64,000 nt of DNA, from contig NZ_BOOU01000017.1 of NCBI RefSeq assembly GCF_016863395.1, forward strand, positions 62,001 through 126,000, given 5' to 3'. Within the stretch, counting starts at the first letter, position 1. Each line of letters begins with the position of its first letter. The stretch comes from Sphaerisporangium rufum. Its GTDB lineage: Bacteria > Actinomycetota > Actinomycetes > Streptosporangiales > Streptosporangiaceae. The notes beneath the pieces were generated by a model. It did no database searches. It had not been told where the DNA came from and saw only the letters and a program-made list of their open reading frames with translations. Shown in pieces: positions 53,644-64,000 of the stretch. The position numbers and the translations under genes were made by a program.

Positions 53644-54924
53644 TCAGCCGAGCACCGCGTCCAGGTGGTCGTTGGAGAACAGCCGCCCGGGGTCCAGCTC
53701 ATCGCGTAGCCGGACGAAGTCGGCGAACCGCGGGTAGACGGTGGACAGGTAGGCCGCGTCCCGGGTGTGGAGCTTGCCCCAGTGCGGCCGGCCGGACAGC
53801 CGGACCATGATCTCTTCGACGGCGGCGAAGTACTCCGGATTCGGCGTCGCGTGGTAGACGTGGCAGGCGAGGTAGGCGGTGTCCCGCCCGTAGGCGGTGG
53901 ACAGCCAGGCGTCGCTCGGCGGGGTGACCCGTACCTCGATCGGGAAGCCGATCCGCCAGTCGTGCAGGTCGATCAGATCGCGCACCTCCCGCAGCGCCTG
54001 GCCCAGGTGGCGGCGCGGGATCGCGTACTCCATCTCCAGGAAGCGCACCTTGCGCACGGTGGCGAAGACCTTGTAGGAGTCGTCCACGCAGGAGGAGGGG
54101 CCGAGGGCCGCCGCGCAGAGGCGGTTGAGGGCGGGGATGGCCCGCGGGGCCCGCCGCCCGGCGGCGCACAGCAGGCCGAAGACGGTGTTCTCCAGGAACA
54201 TCGCGTCGAACCAGTGCCGCAGCGCGCCCGGCGGCGCGGCCGGGCCCGCGGAGCGGTTGTTGCGCTTGACCAGGCAGCGGTCGGTGTGCGGCAGCCAGTA
54301 GAAGTCGAGGTGCTCGTTCTCCTCGGTGAGCCGGTCCAGCGACCACAGCGTGTCGCCGAACGGGGCCGGCTCGCGCGCGCCGTGCAGCAGGAACGCCGGC
54401 TCCACCCGGAAGGTGACCGCGGTGAGCACGCCGAGCGCGCCCAGGCCCACCCGGGCCGCGTCGAACAGGTCGCCGCCGGTGAGGGTGGCGACCGAGCCGT
54501 CGGCGAGCACCATCTCCAGCTCGGCCACCTGGTCGGCGAGCCCGCCGATCTCGCGCCCGGTGCCGTGGGTGCCGGTCTGGACGGCGCCGGCGACGGTCTG
54601 CTCGGTGATATCGCCCATGTTGGACAGCGCGTGCCCGCGCCGGTGCAGTTCCTCGTTCAGCACGCGCAGCGGCGTGCCGGCGGCGACCCGCACCCGGCCG
54701 TCACCGGCATCCCGGATCCCGGTGAGCCGGTCCGGCCGCAGCATGATGCCGTCGGTGAGCGCCACCCCGGTGAAGGAGTGGCCGGTGCCCGTCATGCGCA
54801 CCCGCACGCCGCGGCGGGCGGCGTCGCGGACGGCCTGGACCACCTCTGCGGTGGTCGCGGGCGTGCGTACCTCGGCGGGGGTGGCGGACTGGTTGCCGGC
54901 CCAGTTCCGGAAGACGGCCCTCAT
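53644..54924 (-). CDS. FAD-dependent sugar-1,4-lactone oxidase (ALO/gulonolactone oxidase family)
   Basis: The 426-residue oxidoreductase has the N-terminal FAD-binding domain (NWAGNQSATPAEVRTPATTAE, then GTGHSFTGVALTDGIML and the GDITEQTVAGAVQTGTHGTG segment) and the C-terminal ALO domain with the HWGK motif (GRPHWGKLHTRDAAYL) and LDPGRLFSNDHL. Relatives oxidise L-gulono- or D-arabinono-1,4-lactones; the mycobacterial homologue is Rv1771-like. ATG 54924 begins the conserved sequence; upstream in-frame starts add unrelated residues. It follows an MFS transporter gene by 54 bp on the same strand. Confidence 0.9.
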   Translation of the reverse strand: MRAVFRNWAGNQSATPAEVRTPATTAEVVQAVRDAARRGVRVRMTGTGHSFTGVALTDGIMLRPDRLTGIRDAGDGRVRVAAGTPLRVLNEELHRRGHALSNMGDITEQTVAGAVQTGTHGTGREIGGLADQVAELEMVLADGSVATLTGGDLFDAARVGLGALGVLTAVTFRVEPAFLLHGAREPAPFGDTLWSLDRLTEENEHLDFYWLPHTDRCLVKRNNRSAGPAAPPGALRHWFDAMFLENTVFGLLCAAGRRAPRAIPALNRLCAAALGPSSCVDDSYKVFATVRKVRFLEMEYAIPRRHLGQALREVRDLIDLHDWRIGFPIEVRVTPPSDAWLSTAYGRDTAYLACHVYHATPNPEYFAAVEEIMVRLSGRPHWGKLHTRDAAYLSTVYPRFADFVRLRDELDPGRLFSNDHLDAVLG

Positions 54925-54978
54925 GCTGGAGCACGATAAGGGACGACCCGGGCGGATGGCGATAGACATGAGCAAGGC

Positions 54979-56193
54979 TCATGAAGCTGCCGAGCCCGCC
55001 TCCGACCGGCCACCCTCGGGCAGGTGGAGCAGCGCGCCGCCGACGGCGCCGGTCACCAGCGCCAGCAGCGCGCAGCCCAGCGCGAACAGGTAGGCGTCCG
55101 ACGGGCCGAACGCGTCGGTCAGCCGCCCGCCCGCCCAGGCGCCGACCGCCACCCCGAAACCGACCGCGGTGGACAGCCACGACATGCCTTCGGTGAGCAG
55201 GTGCGCCGGCACGATCCGCTCGACGAGGGCGTAGATGGTGATGATCGTCGGCGAGATCGCCAGCCCGGCGAAGAACAGCGCCACCGCCATCAGCCGAAGG
55301 TCGGAGATGGCCGCGATCGGCGCGAAGCCGACCGCGAAGACCACCAGCGCCCAGGCGAACCGGCGGCGCAGCGACAGCGCCCACTCCCGGTGGCCGTACC
55401 ACAGGCCGGACAGCATGCTGCCGAAGGCGACACAGCCGAGCAGCAGCCCCGCCGCGGCCTTCGCGCCGCGCTCCGCGGCGAAGGCCACGGTGATCAGGTC
55501 GACCGAGCCGAACACCGCGCCCATCGCCAGGAACACCCCCGCCAGCAGCGCCACCGCCGGGATGGTGATCGGGCTGCCCGACCTGGCCGGCCCCGTCCGG
55601 ACCGGCGGCTCGGTGCCCCGCTGCAGCGCGAACGCCACCGTGCCGGCGACGGCGCAGACCCCCGCGACCACCAGCCCGGCGTACGGGCTGACCGCCGCCG
55701 CCAGGCCCGCGGTCAGCGCCGGCCCGGCCACGAAGATGACCTCGTCGGCCACCGACTCGAAGGAGAACGCCGTGTGCAGGCCGGCCCGGCCGGACAGCAG
55801 GTGCGACCAGCGGGCCCGCACCATCGAGCCCAGCGAGGTGGCCGCGCCGCCGGTGACCAGGGCGAAGGCGAACAGCGTCCACCGCGGCGCGCCGAACTCG
55901 GCGCAGAGCATCAGCCCGGTCAGCGCGGCGCCGTGCACCAAGGCGAGCGGGATGAGTATCCTGGCCTGGCCGAACCTGTCGATCAGGCGCCCGGACAGCG
56001 GCGCGGCGATGGCGAAGGCGACCGCCGTGGTCGCCGAGACCGCTCCGGCGGTCGTGTACGACCCGGTGAGCGCGGAGATGAGCAGGACGATGCCGATACC
56101 GAGCATGGCCATCGGCGCCCGCCCGACGAATCCGGCGATGACGAAGCCTTTGGCCCCGGGCATGCTGAACAGCGTCCGGTACGGCCCGACCAC
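54979..56193 (-). CDS. MFS transporter
   Basis: The 404-residue protein has about twelve hydrophobic segments, opening with FVIAGFVGRAPMAMLGIGIVLLISAL, and the loop-2-type motif APLSGRLIDRFGQARILIPLALVHG. It is probably a proton-driven efflux permease; substrate unknown. GTG 56193 is preferred because AAGGGG lies just upstream, but the frame is open to an ATG at 56301. It runs in the same direction as the downstream lactone oxidase, and the two could be cotranscribed. Confidence 0.85.
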   Translation of the reverse strand: MVGPYRTLFSMPGAKGFVIAGFVGRAPMAMLGIGIVLLISALTGSYTTAGAVSATTAVAFAIAAPLSGRLIDRFGQARILIPLALVHGAALTGLMLCAEFGAPRWTLFAFALVTGGAATSLGSMVRARWSHLLSGRAGLHTAFSFESVADEVIFVAGPALTAGLAAAVSPYAGLVVAGVCAVAGTVAFALQRGTEPPVRTGPARSGSPITIPAVALLAGVFLAMGAVFGSVDLITVAFAAERGAKAAAGLLLGCVAFGSMLSGLWYGHREWALSLRRRFAWALVVFAVGFAPIAAISDLRLMAVALFFAGLAISPTIITIYALVERIVPAHLLTEGMSWLSTAVGFGVAVGAWAGGRLTDAFGPSDAYLFALGCALLALVTGAVGGALLHLPEGGRSEAGSAAS

Positions 56194-56314
56194 GATGTCG
56201 CCCCTTCCCCCCGCCCCGGGCGCGGCCGCCGGGAGCGACGCCCACGGTCGCGCACCGGCCCGCGGCCCGGCAAGTGATTTTCCGGCAACGTACCCGAACA
56301 TCCCCCTCGGCAGT

Positions 56315-56320
56315 TAACGT
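56315..56320 (+). promoter_or_regulatory. -10 element (TAACGT) for a leaderless transglycosylase transcript
   Basis: TAACGT is followed by seven bases and then GTG at 56328. No Shine-Dalgarno motif is present. Confidence 0.5.
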
Positions 56321-56327
56321 GGGTCGG

Positions 56328-57611
56328 GTGTCCCCCCCTGTCCGCCTCGCGCCGCCGCGTGCCGCCCTGGCGGGGCTGGCCCTGCTCACCGTGCTGTCGA
56401 TCGCCGTCGCCGCCGTCCTGCTGGCCACCGGCGACGCCGCGGGCCGGGCGGGCGGCCACCGGGTGCCGGCCGCCGCCACCGGGGCCCCCGGCACCGGATC
56501 GCCCGCGGCCTCCCCGCTGCTCGCGCCGCCGGCCGCGGTGCCGCAGACCCCGGTGTCCCCGGCGGCGAGCACGCCGGCGAGCAGGCCGGCGAGCACAGCG
56601 GCGGGCGCCGCGCCCCACCGGGTCGCCCCGCCCCGGCTGATCGCCATCGCGCCGCGCACCGTGCCCGAGGACGTGCTGCGCCGGGTCGCCGCGCTGGAGC
56701 ACGTCGACACCATGGTCGTCGCGGACGGCGGCGCGATCCGCTTCTCCGCCGCCACCCTCAATCTCCTGGCGGTCGACCCCGCCGAGTTCCGCCCCTGGTC
56801 ACCGCGGCCGGTCGCCGAACGGACCGAGGTGTGGGACGCCCTCACCCGCGGCGAGTTCGTCGCCGAGTCGGCCACCGCCGGCCGCTACCTGCTGCAGCTC
56901 GGCGGCGAGTACGACACCGGCGGGAACGGCCGGCTGCGGGTGGCCGCCTCCGCGCCGCTCGGCCTGCCCGGCGTGGACGGCCTGGTCGGCCGGGAGGCGG
57001 GCCGCGCGCTCGGCCTCACCCCCGGCGTGGCCCTGCTGGTGCGCACCCCGGTCGCCAGGGTCGCCGAGGTCGGCGCGCGCATCGGCCGCATCCTCGGCCG
57101 GGGCGCGCAGGTGGTGCCGGTCGGCGCCCGCCGCCCGGCCGCGACGCCGTCGGCGGCCCCGCCGCCCGCTCCGAGCACCGCCCAGAGCACCGCCCCGAGC
57201 GCCACGCCCGGCGCCGCCGGGGTGGTCGGCCGGCCGGCGAGCTACCTGGACCTGTACAAGGTGTCCGCGGGCGTGTGCCCCGGCCTGTCGTGGACGGTGC
57301 TCGCCGCCATCGGCCAGGTGGAGAGCGGCCACGGGCGCAACAACGGCCCCTCCTCGGCCGGAGCCCTCGGCCCCATGCAGTTCATGCCGGCCACCTGGCG
57401 GGCGTACGGCATGGACGGCGACGGCGACGGCAAGAAGGACATCTGGAGCGCCTACGACGCGGTGCCGGCCGCCGCCGGATACCTGTGCGCCAACGGCGCC
57501 GCCGGCGGCGGGGCCCGGCTGCGCGGCGCGGTCTTCCGCTACAACCACTCGTGGGACTACGTGAACAAGGTGCTCGGCATCGCCGACGCCTACGCCCGCG
57601 CCTACCGCTGA
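56328..57611 (+). CDS. Exported lytic murein transglycosylase
   Basis: The 427-residue protein has an N-terminal membrane signal (AALAGLALLTVLSIAVAAVLL), an Ala/Pro linker, a middle domain of about 170 residues (VAALEHVDTMVVADGGAIRF to RGAQVVPVG) that I cannot name, a second linker and a C-terminal SLT/MltB-like domain with catalytic Glu in IGQVESGHGRNNGPSSAGALGPMQF and the following MPATW and YNHSWDYVNKV. It cleaves glycan strands to 1,6-anhydro products for wall remodelling. GTG 56328 has a -10 box seven bases ahead. It is convergent with ferrochelatase. Confidence 0.88.
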   Translation: MSPPVRLAPPRAALAGLALLTVLSIAVAAVLLATGDAAGRAGGHRVPAAATGAPGTGSPAASPLLAPPAAVPQTPVSPAASTPASRPASTAAGAAPHRVAPPRLIAIAPRTVPEDVLRRVAALEHVDTMVVADGGAIRFSAATLNLLAVDPAEFRPWSPRPVAERTEVWDALTRGEFVAESATAGRYLLQLGGEYDTGGNGRLRVAASAPLGLPGVDGLVGREAGRALGLTPGVALLVRTPVARVAEVGARIGRILGRGAQVVPVGARRPAATPSAAPPPAPSTAQSTAPSATPGAAGVVGRPASYLDLYKVSAGVCPGLSWTVLAAIGQVESGHGRNNGPSSAGALGPMQFMPATWRAYGMDGDGDGKKDIWSAYDAVPAAAGYLCANGAAGGGARLRGAVFRYNHSWDYVNKVLGIADAYARAYR

Positions 57612-57628
57612 CCGGCCCGCCGCCCGCG

Positions 57629-57652
57629 CCGGCCGCCGTTCAGCGCGGCCGG
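57629..57652. terminator. Hairpin between convergent transglycosylase and ferrochelatase genes
   Basis: CCGGCCGC (57629-57636) pairs with GCGGCCGG (57645-57652) over an 8-base loop, in the 45-bp gap between the two stop codons. No T-run follows. Confidence 0.45.
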
Positions 57653-57656
57653 CCGA

Positions 57657-58643
57657 TCAGCGCGGTCCCTCGGCCGCCGCCGGCCGGGCCGCCCGTGGCC
57701 GCGGCGCCGGGCAGCAGCCCGCCGGGCAGGGCGCCGGCTCCGGCTCGGCCAGCAGCTCGGCGACCATGGAGACGAACCGCGGGTGGGTGCCCGCCGTCGC
57801 GGCCCGGGTCAGGTGCAGGCCGAGGTCGCGCGCCACCTGCGCGGCCTCGGTGTCGAGGTCGTAGACGACCTCCATGTGGTCGGAGACGAAGCCGATGGGG
57901 ACCAGCACCACCGCCTCGGTGCCGGCCGCGCGCAGCGCCGCGAGGTGGTCGCACACGTCGGGCTCCAGCCACGGCACCTGCGGCGGGCCGCTGCGGCTCT
58001 GCCAGACCAGGTCGAACGGCCGGTCGCCGGCGACCAGGGCGGCGGTGGCCCGCAGCTGCTCCTCGTAGGCCCCGCCGTCCGGTCCGGCGGTCGCCGCCAT
58101 CGACAGCGGGATGCTGTGCGCGGTGAACACCAGCCGGGCGCCGGCGCGATGCTCGGCGGGCAGCCGGTCGATCGCCTGCCGGGTGTGGTCGGTCATCGCG
58201 GCGACGAACCCGGGATGGTCGAAGTAGTGGCGCAGCCGCACCACCGCCGGCGCGCCGGGCACCTGCGCCCTGGCCTGGGCGATGTCGTCCAGGTACTGCC
58301 GGCAGCTGGAGTAGGAGCTGTAGGCGGCGGTGATGAAGGCGGCCGCCCGCCGCACGCCGTCGCCGGCCATCTGCCGCATGGTGTCGGCCAGGAAGGGGTG
58401 CCAGTTGCGGTTGCCCCAGTAGATGGGCAGGCCGACCACCGGGCGCAGCGCGTCGATCAGGTCGCGGCACTGCCGGTTGATCGGGCTGACCCCGCCGGCC
58501 TGGTGGTAGTGCTCGGCCACCTCCAGCAGGCGCTCGCGCGGGACGTCCCGGCCGCGCACCACGTTCTCGAGGAAGGGCATGACGTCCTCGGGCTTCTCCG
58601 GCCCGCCGAACGAGACCACCAGCAACGCGTCGTAACCTGCCAT
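57657..58643 (-). CDS. hemH: Ferrochelatase (coproporphyrin ferrochelatase type)
   Basis: The 328-residue enzyme inserts iron into the porphyrin ring. Conserved pieces are the N-terminal [20 protein letters not shown], the catalytic His in [11 protein letters not shown] and the acidic [10 protein letters not shown]. In actinobacteria the enzyme works on coproporphyrin III (CpfC). Cys in [12 protein letters not shown] together with the C-terminal PCPAGCCP can supply the [2Fe-2S] ligands known in this group. ATG 58643 is chosen because of the GGGGGGC upstream and because it starts the family consensus. A Pro/Ala/Arg tail of about 15 residues follows the cysteines. Divergent from the S9 peptidase. 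Confidence 0.95.
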   Translation of the reverse strand: MAGYDALLVVSFGGPEKPEDVMPFLENVVRGRDVPRERLLEVAEHYHQAGGVSPINRQCRDLIDALRPVVGLPIYWGNRNWHPFLADTMRQMAGDGVRRAAAFITAAYSSYSSCRQYLDDIAQARAQVPGAPAVVRLRHYFDHPGFVAAMTDHTRQAIDRLPAEHRAGARLVFTAHSIPLSMAATAGPDGGAYEEQLRATAALVAGDRPFDLVWQSRSGPPQVPWLEPDVCDHLAALRAAGTEAVVLVPIGFVSDHMEVVYDLDTEAAQVARDLGLHLTRAATAGTHPRFVSMVAELLAEPEPAPCPAGCCPAPRPRAARPAAAEGPR

Positions 58644-58704
58644 GCCCCCCATCCAACCGCATCGGGCGGCCGGTCCCCGCACGCGGCGCCGCCGCCGCGG
58701 CCGG

Positions 58705-58710
58705 TAGGTT
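58705..58710 (+). promoter_or_regulatory. -10 element (TAGGTT) for a leaderless S9 peptidase transcript
   Basis: TAGGTT is followed by exactly seven bases and then GTG at 58718, with no conventional ribosome-binding site. Confidence 0.55.
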
Positions 58711-58717
58711 CGGCGAG

Positions 58718-60702
<1,985 letters not shown>

Positions 60703-60706
<4 letters not shown>

Positions 60707-61503
60707 GCGACCTGCTGGAGCTGGCGGTCGCGGTCGCCCGGGAGGCGGGGGACATGCTGCTCGCCGAGCGGCCGGCCCGGCCCGCGGCGGTGGCCACCAA
60801 GTCCAGCGCGACCGATGTGGTGACCGAGCTGGACCGGGCCTCCGAAGAGCTCATCCGGGCCCGGATCCTCGGCGCGCGGCCGGGGGACGCGTTCCTCGGC
60901 GAGGAGGGCGGCAGCACCGCAGGCGGCCGGGTCCGCTGGATCGTCGACCCGATCGACGGCACGGTGAACTTCATGTACGGCCTGCCGGACTGGGCGGTGA
61001 GCATCGCGGTGGAGGTGGACGGCGCGCTGGTCGCCGGCGCCGTCAACGTCGCGCCGCGCGGCGAGCTGTTCGCCGCCGCGCGCGGGCGGGGCGCCGAGCT
61101 GCTGCGCGACGGCCGGCCCGCCGAGCGGCTGAGCTGCAACACCGGCGTGCCGCTGCCGGCCGCGCTGATCGCCACCGGCTTCGGGTACCTGCCGGAGCGG
61201 CGCGCCGTGCAGGCCGAGGTGCTGGCGCGGGTGCTGCCGCGGGTGCGCGACATCCGGCGCGGCGGCTCGTGCGCGGTGGACCTGTGCTCGGTCGCCGCCG
61301 GCCGGGTGGACGGCTACTACGAGCGGGGTCCGCAGGAGTGGGATTTCGCCGCCGGCGGCCTGGTCGCCGCGGAGGCGGGGGCCCGGCTGGGCGGGCTGCG
61401 CGGCCGGCCGAGCGGTCCGGCGCTCACCTTGTGCGCCGCGCCGGGGCTGTTCGAGGAGCTGCACGATCTGCTGGTGCCGCTCGACCCCGAGCGCGACGCC
61501 TGA
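60703..61503 (+). CDS. Inositol monophosphatase family protein
   Basis: The 266-residue phosphatase has the metal-binding motifs GEEGG, WIVDPIDGTVNFMYGLP and ERGPQEWDFAAGGLVAAEAG. Such enzymes dephosphorylate inositol-1-phosphate or related sugar phosphates with Mg2+; in actinomycetes inositol feeds mycothiol and phosphatidylinositol. Histidinol-phosphatase-like use is also possible within the family. It is coupled to the peptidase by a 4-base overlap and ends before a strong terminator. Confidence 0.9.
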
Positions 61504-61515
61504 CCCTCGGACATG

Positions 61516-61548
61516 GGCGAGGGCCCGCCCGCCGGGCGGGCCCTCGCC
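61516..61548. terminator. Strong bidirectional terminator
   Basis: GGCGAGGGCCCGCCC (61516-61530) and GGGCGGGCCCTCGCC (61534-61548) form a perfect 15-bp stem with a 3-base loop between the convergent phosphatase and the small-protein gene. It is the most stable hairpin I saw in the window. Confidence 0.8.
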
Positions 61549-61556
61549 GGCCGATG

Positions 61557-61721
61557 TCAGTGCGCGATCTCTACGCCGTTGTCCACGGCGAGCCGGTGCA
61601 GGTCCTCGATCTCGGCGGTGAGAGTGTCGGCGAGGAAGTCGTCGCCGCCGTCCCTCGCCTCCTGGAGGCCCTTGTAGGCCTGGTCGAGACGATGTTCGAT
61701 CGTGGAGGTGAACTCGCCCAT
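61557..61721 (-). CDS. Small conserved-type soluble protein, 54 residues
   Basis: From ATG 61721, preceded by AAGGTGAG, the complement encodes MGEFTSTIEHRLDQAYKGLQ followed by EARDGGDDFLADTLTAEIEDLHRLAVDNGVEIAH. It is acidic, predicted as two amphipathic helices with a short GGDD turn, and has no Cys or signal. I recall similar tiny proteins in actinomycetes but no function. A good ribosome-binding site and its own terminator support expression. Confidence 0.75.
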   Translation of the reverse strand: MGEFTSTIEHRLDQAYKGLQEARDGGDDFLADTLTAEIEDLHRLAVDNGVEIAH

Positions 61722-62050
61722 CTCACCTTCTTTCTCAAGGGGGTGGAGCCTTAGGCTGCCGCATGATCGGGCCCGGTGGCCCGAGGGGGTGGCTCCCCGG
61801 CGGCGATAAAGGGTCTTGCGGGTTTACCCAGCAGCGTGTCGCTCTTAAACCATGAATCCTGAATGTCTGGGGTGTGCCGTACGTCACGTGCCCGGAACCG
61901 GGCCCGCGGGTGCTTACCATGCGCTTAACCAGGGTGTGACAACAATGATTCCGCGGACGCGGACGTCCGGCGAGGTGGTGGCCGGCCGGGCGCCGCCGTC
62001 CCGCGCCGGGCCGGATCTACCAGCCGGATCTACCAGGAGGTGCCAGAGCC
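61722..62050. other. Intergenic region ahead of cutRS
   Basis: No gene is supported. The stretch is comparatively AT-rich at 61810-61870 and 61915-61955. The sequence AGGGTGTGACAAC at 61931-61943 also occurs on the minus strand at 46271-46283 in the promoter region of the anchored disordered protein, which might be a shared regulator site or chance. The cutRS promoter presumably lies in the right half. Confidence 0.4.
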
Positions 62051-62704
62051 GTGCGCGTGCTTGTGGTGGAGGACGAGCGGGTGCTCGCGGACGCGATCGC
62101 GACCGGCCTGCGCCGGGAGGCGATGGCCGTGGACGTGACCTACGACGGCGCCGGGGCGCTGGAACGCACGTCCTACATCGACTACGACGTGATCGTGCTG
62201 GACCGCGACCTGCCCAAGGTGCACGGGGACGACGTGTGCCGGAAGCTGGTGGCCGACCGGACCGCCTCCCGCATCCTGATGCTGACCGCCTCGGGGGAGG
62301 TGGACGACAAGGTCGAGGGCCTGGAGCTCGGCGCCGACGACTACCTGGCCAAGCCGTTCGCGTTCATGGAGCTGGTGGCCCGGGTGCGGGCGCTCGGCCG
62401 CCGCTCGGCGCCGGCGCTGCCCCCGGTGCTGGAGCGGGCCGGCATCCGGCTGGACCCGGGCAAGCGGCTGGTCACCCGGGAGGACCGCGAGATCGCCCTC
62501 ACCAAGAAGGAGTTCGCCGTCCTGGAGGAGCTGATGCGGGCCGAGGGCGCCGTGGTCAGCCAGGAGGACCTGCTGGACAAGGCGTGGGACGAGAACATCG
62601 ATCCCTTCACCAACGTGGTGCGGGTGACGATGATGACGCTGCGCAAAAAGCTCGGCGAGCCGGCGGTGATCGAGACCGTGCCGGGAGTGGGTTACAAGCT
62701 GTGA
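62051..62704 (+). CDS. cutR: Response regulator CutR (OmpR family)
   Basis: The 217-residue regulator has a receiver domain (EDE at 7-9, Asp51 in VIVLDRDLP, Lys in YLAKPF) and a winged helix ending ETVPGVGYKL. The segments GLRREAMAVDV, LPKVHGDDVCRKLV and AWDENIDPFTNVVRVT agree closely with Streptomyces CutR as I remember it. CutRS has been linked to secretion and envelope stress. AGGAGG precedes GTG 62051. It overlaps cutS by GTGA. Confidence 0.88.
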   Translation: MRVLVVEDERVLADAIATGLRREAMAVDVTYDGAGALERTSYIDYDVIVLDRDLPKVHGDDVCRKLVADRTASRILMLTASGEVDDKVEGLELGADDYLAKPFAFMELVARVRALGRRSAPALPPVLERAGIRLDPGKRLVTREDREIALTKKEFAVLEELMRAEGAVVSQEDLLDKAWDENIDPFTNVVRVTMMTLRKKLGEPAVIETVPGVGYKL

Positions 62705-64000
62705 GCGATGAACCGCGGCGGCGGGAGGCCGCCGGCACCGACCGGCCGGCCTTCGTCCGGCCGCAACCCCTGATCGTCCCGCCGGGCGTCCCGGCCGGCC
62801 CGCCGCCGGGGGACCCGGCCGGCCGGCCGCCGGGGGACCGCACCGCGGCGGCCGGGCCGGCGGACGCCGGATGGCGCGACCGCACGCCCACCGTGGAGAG
62901 CGCCCGCCGCCCGTTCCTGCCGCGCGCCGTCCCGCCGCCGCCGACCGGCCCGCCCACCTGGGACGGCCCGCCGCCGGTGGCGCCCCGCCCGGTCGGCGGG
63001 GACCTGCTCGCCCAGCTGCGGCGGATCTCCGGGCGGATGAGCATCCGGCTGCGGCTCACCCTCACCTACGGGGCGCTGTTCTTCCTGGCCGGCGCGCTGC
63101 TGCTCGCGGTGATCTGGTTCTTCGTCGGCCGCAGCATCTACGACTCCTGGCCGCCGCCGCCGTTCAGGCTGGATCAGATGCCGGCCGAGTACGCCGCGGA
63201 CTTCGGGGAGGCCTGGGCCGCCTTCCGCTACGACACGGTGACCGCCGCCCGGGCCCACCTGGTGACCAGGTCGCTGATGGCGCTGGCCGGCGTCGGCATC
63301 CTCGCCCTCATCGTCGGCTACTTCGTGGCGGACCGGGCGCTGCGGCCGATTCAGAAGATCACCGCCACCGCCCGCCGCCTGTCGGGGACCTCGCTGGCCC
63401 ACGAGCGGATCGGGCTGCAGGGGCCGGACGACGAGATCAAGGAGCTGGCCGACACCTTCGACGCGATGCTCACCCGGCTGAACCGTGCGTTCGACGCCCA
63501 GCGCCGGTTCGTGGACAACGCCTCCCACGAGCTGCGCACCCCGCTGGCGATCAACCGCACCGTGCTGGAGGTCGCGGTGAGCGACCCGGGCGCCTCGGAG
63601 GACCTGCGGGTGCTGGGCCGCACGCTGCTCGGCACCAACGCCCGCAACGAGCAGCTGATCGAGGGCCTGCTCCTGCTGGCCAGGAGCGAGCGGGAGCTGG
63701 CGGTGCGCAAGCCGGTCGACCTGCGCGAGGTGGGCCAGACCGTGGTCGAGCAGCATGTGGCCTACGCGGCGGAGAACGGGGTCGCCGTGCACACCGACCT
63801 GCGCGCCGCTCCGGTCATGGGAGATCCGGTGCTGCTGGAGCGGCTGGTCGCCAACCTGCTGGAGAACGCCGTCAAGCACAACGTCGCCGAGTCCGGCGAG
63901 GCCTGGCTGCGGACGGGAATGGTGGACGGCACGCCCGTCGTTCAGGTGGCCAACACCGGACAACACGTGCCGGCGTACGAGGTGGACGACCTGTTCGAGC
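62701..64000 (+). CDS. cutS: Sensor kinase CutS, C-terminus beyond the window
   Basis: GTG 62701 overlaps the cutR stop. The 433 visible residues comprise an unusual Pro/Arg/Gly-rich cytoplasmic tail of about 110 residues, a helix (TYGALFFLAGALLLAVIWFFVG), a short extracytoplasmic loop of about 45 residues, a second helix (ALAGVGILALIVGYFVA), a HAMP domain, the HisKA motif RRFVDNASHELRTPLAI and the N-box (LVANLLENAVKHN). The remaining ATP-binding motifs lie past the window. It is the partner of CutR. The long N-terminal tail could be an over-extended start, but no nearby alternative start has a better ribosome-binding site. Confidence 0.88.
   Translation, partial: MSDEPRRREAAGTDRPAFVRPQPLIVPPGVPAGPPPGDPAGRPPGDRTAAAGPADAGWRDRTPTVESARRPFLPRAVPPPPTGPPTWDGPPPVAPRPVGGDLLAQLRRISGRMSIRLRLTLTYGALFFLAGALLLAVIWFFVGRSIYDSWPPPPFRLDQMPAEYAADFGEAWAAFRYDTVTAARAHLVTRSLMALAGVGILALIVGYFVADRALRPIQKITATARRLSGTSLAHERIGLQGPDDEIKELADTFDAMLTRLNRAFDAQRRFVDNASHELRTPLAINRTVLEVAVSDPGASEDLRVLGRTLLGTNARNEQLIEGLLLLARSERELAVRKPVDLREVGQTVVEQHVAYAAENGVAVHTDLRAAPVMGDPVLLERLVANLLENAVKHNVAESGEAWLRTGMVDGTPVVQVANTGQHVPAYEVDDLFE

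Overview
The window reads as chromosomal DNA of a high-GC, mycelial-type actinomycete, most likely in or near the Streptosporangiales. The pointers are very GC-rich codon use, GTGA/TGATG start-stop overlaps, several apparently leaderless promoters (TANNNT a few bases before the start codon), and marker families: SepH, an actinobacterial SepF paralogue, an AfsR-type SARP regulator, CutRS, the RNase H/phosphatase fusion, and a SulP-carbonic anhydrase fusion. I cannot fix the genus from sequence alone. No tRNA, rRNA, CRISPR array, prophage or complete mobile element was seen; the only mobile DNA recognised is a decayed IS21-type transposase fragment near 15.8-16.1 kb.

Layout. 1-7.3 kb: a truncated sensor kinase, an acyl-CoA synthetase, a two-gene unit of M19 dipeptidase plus N-acylamino-acid racemase/o-succinylbenzoate synthase-like enolase, and a Baeyer-Villiger-type monooxygenase. 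7.3-10.6 kb: a housekeeping block of nif3, a zinc-ribbon protein, RNase H/phosphatase and the RNase P RNA. 10.8-16.1 kb: a TetR repressor divergent from an HSL-type esterase and a CUT1 sugar importer (binding protein and two permeases), with paired palindromic operators between them; the end of this operon is cut by the transposase remnant. 16.2-22.0 kb: secreted TAP-like peptidase, 2H phosphoesterase, and AfsR-like SARP-NB-ARC-TPR regulator. 22.2-31.4 kb: a 1648-residue secreted DNRLRE/LamG/Fn3 protein with a lower-GC C-terminus, a secreted GH5 cellulase under a promoter with a palindrome in its spacer, and a membrane-anchored solute-binding protein.

31.5-39.6 kb: a complete kdp high-affinity potassium system, all on the minus strand in the order 27-residue mini-protein, kdpF, kdpA, kdpB, kdpC, kdpD, kdpE, with nearly every junction overlapping. 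40.1-41.6 kb: two tandem paralogous secreted mini-proteins with a short collagen-like stretch and a shared C-terminal domain, which I consider the least described item here. 41.6-53.6 kb: a SepF paralogue, the SulP-carbonic anhydrase fusion, an anchored disordered protein, a PEBP/YbhB lipoprotein, two bacterial PH-domain proteins, a very long SepH and another membrane protein, so this part leans to envelope and division functions. 53.6-61.7 kb: sugar-lactone oxidase with an MFS exporter, a lytic transglycosylase, ferrochelatase, an S9 peptidase with an inositol-phosphatase, and a 54-residue protein. 61.7-64 kb: CutR response regulator and the start of CutS, truncated by the window end.

Functionally the window combines core genes (RNase P, division, haem, K+ uptake) with saprophyte functions (cellulose attack, ester and glycan uptake, secreted peptidases) and envelope surveillance (CutRS, Kdp, transglycosylase). 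Promoter and operator calls come from reading the sequence and are not experimentally supported.
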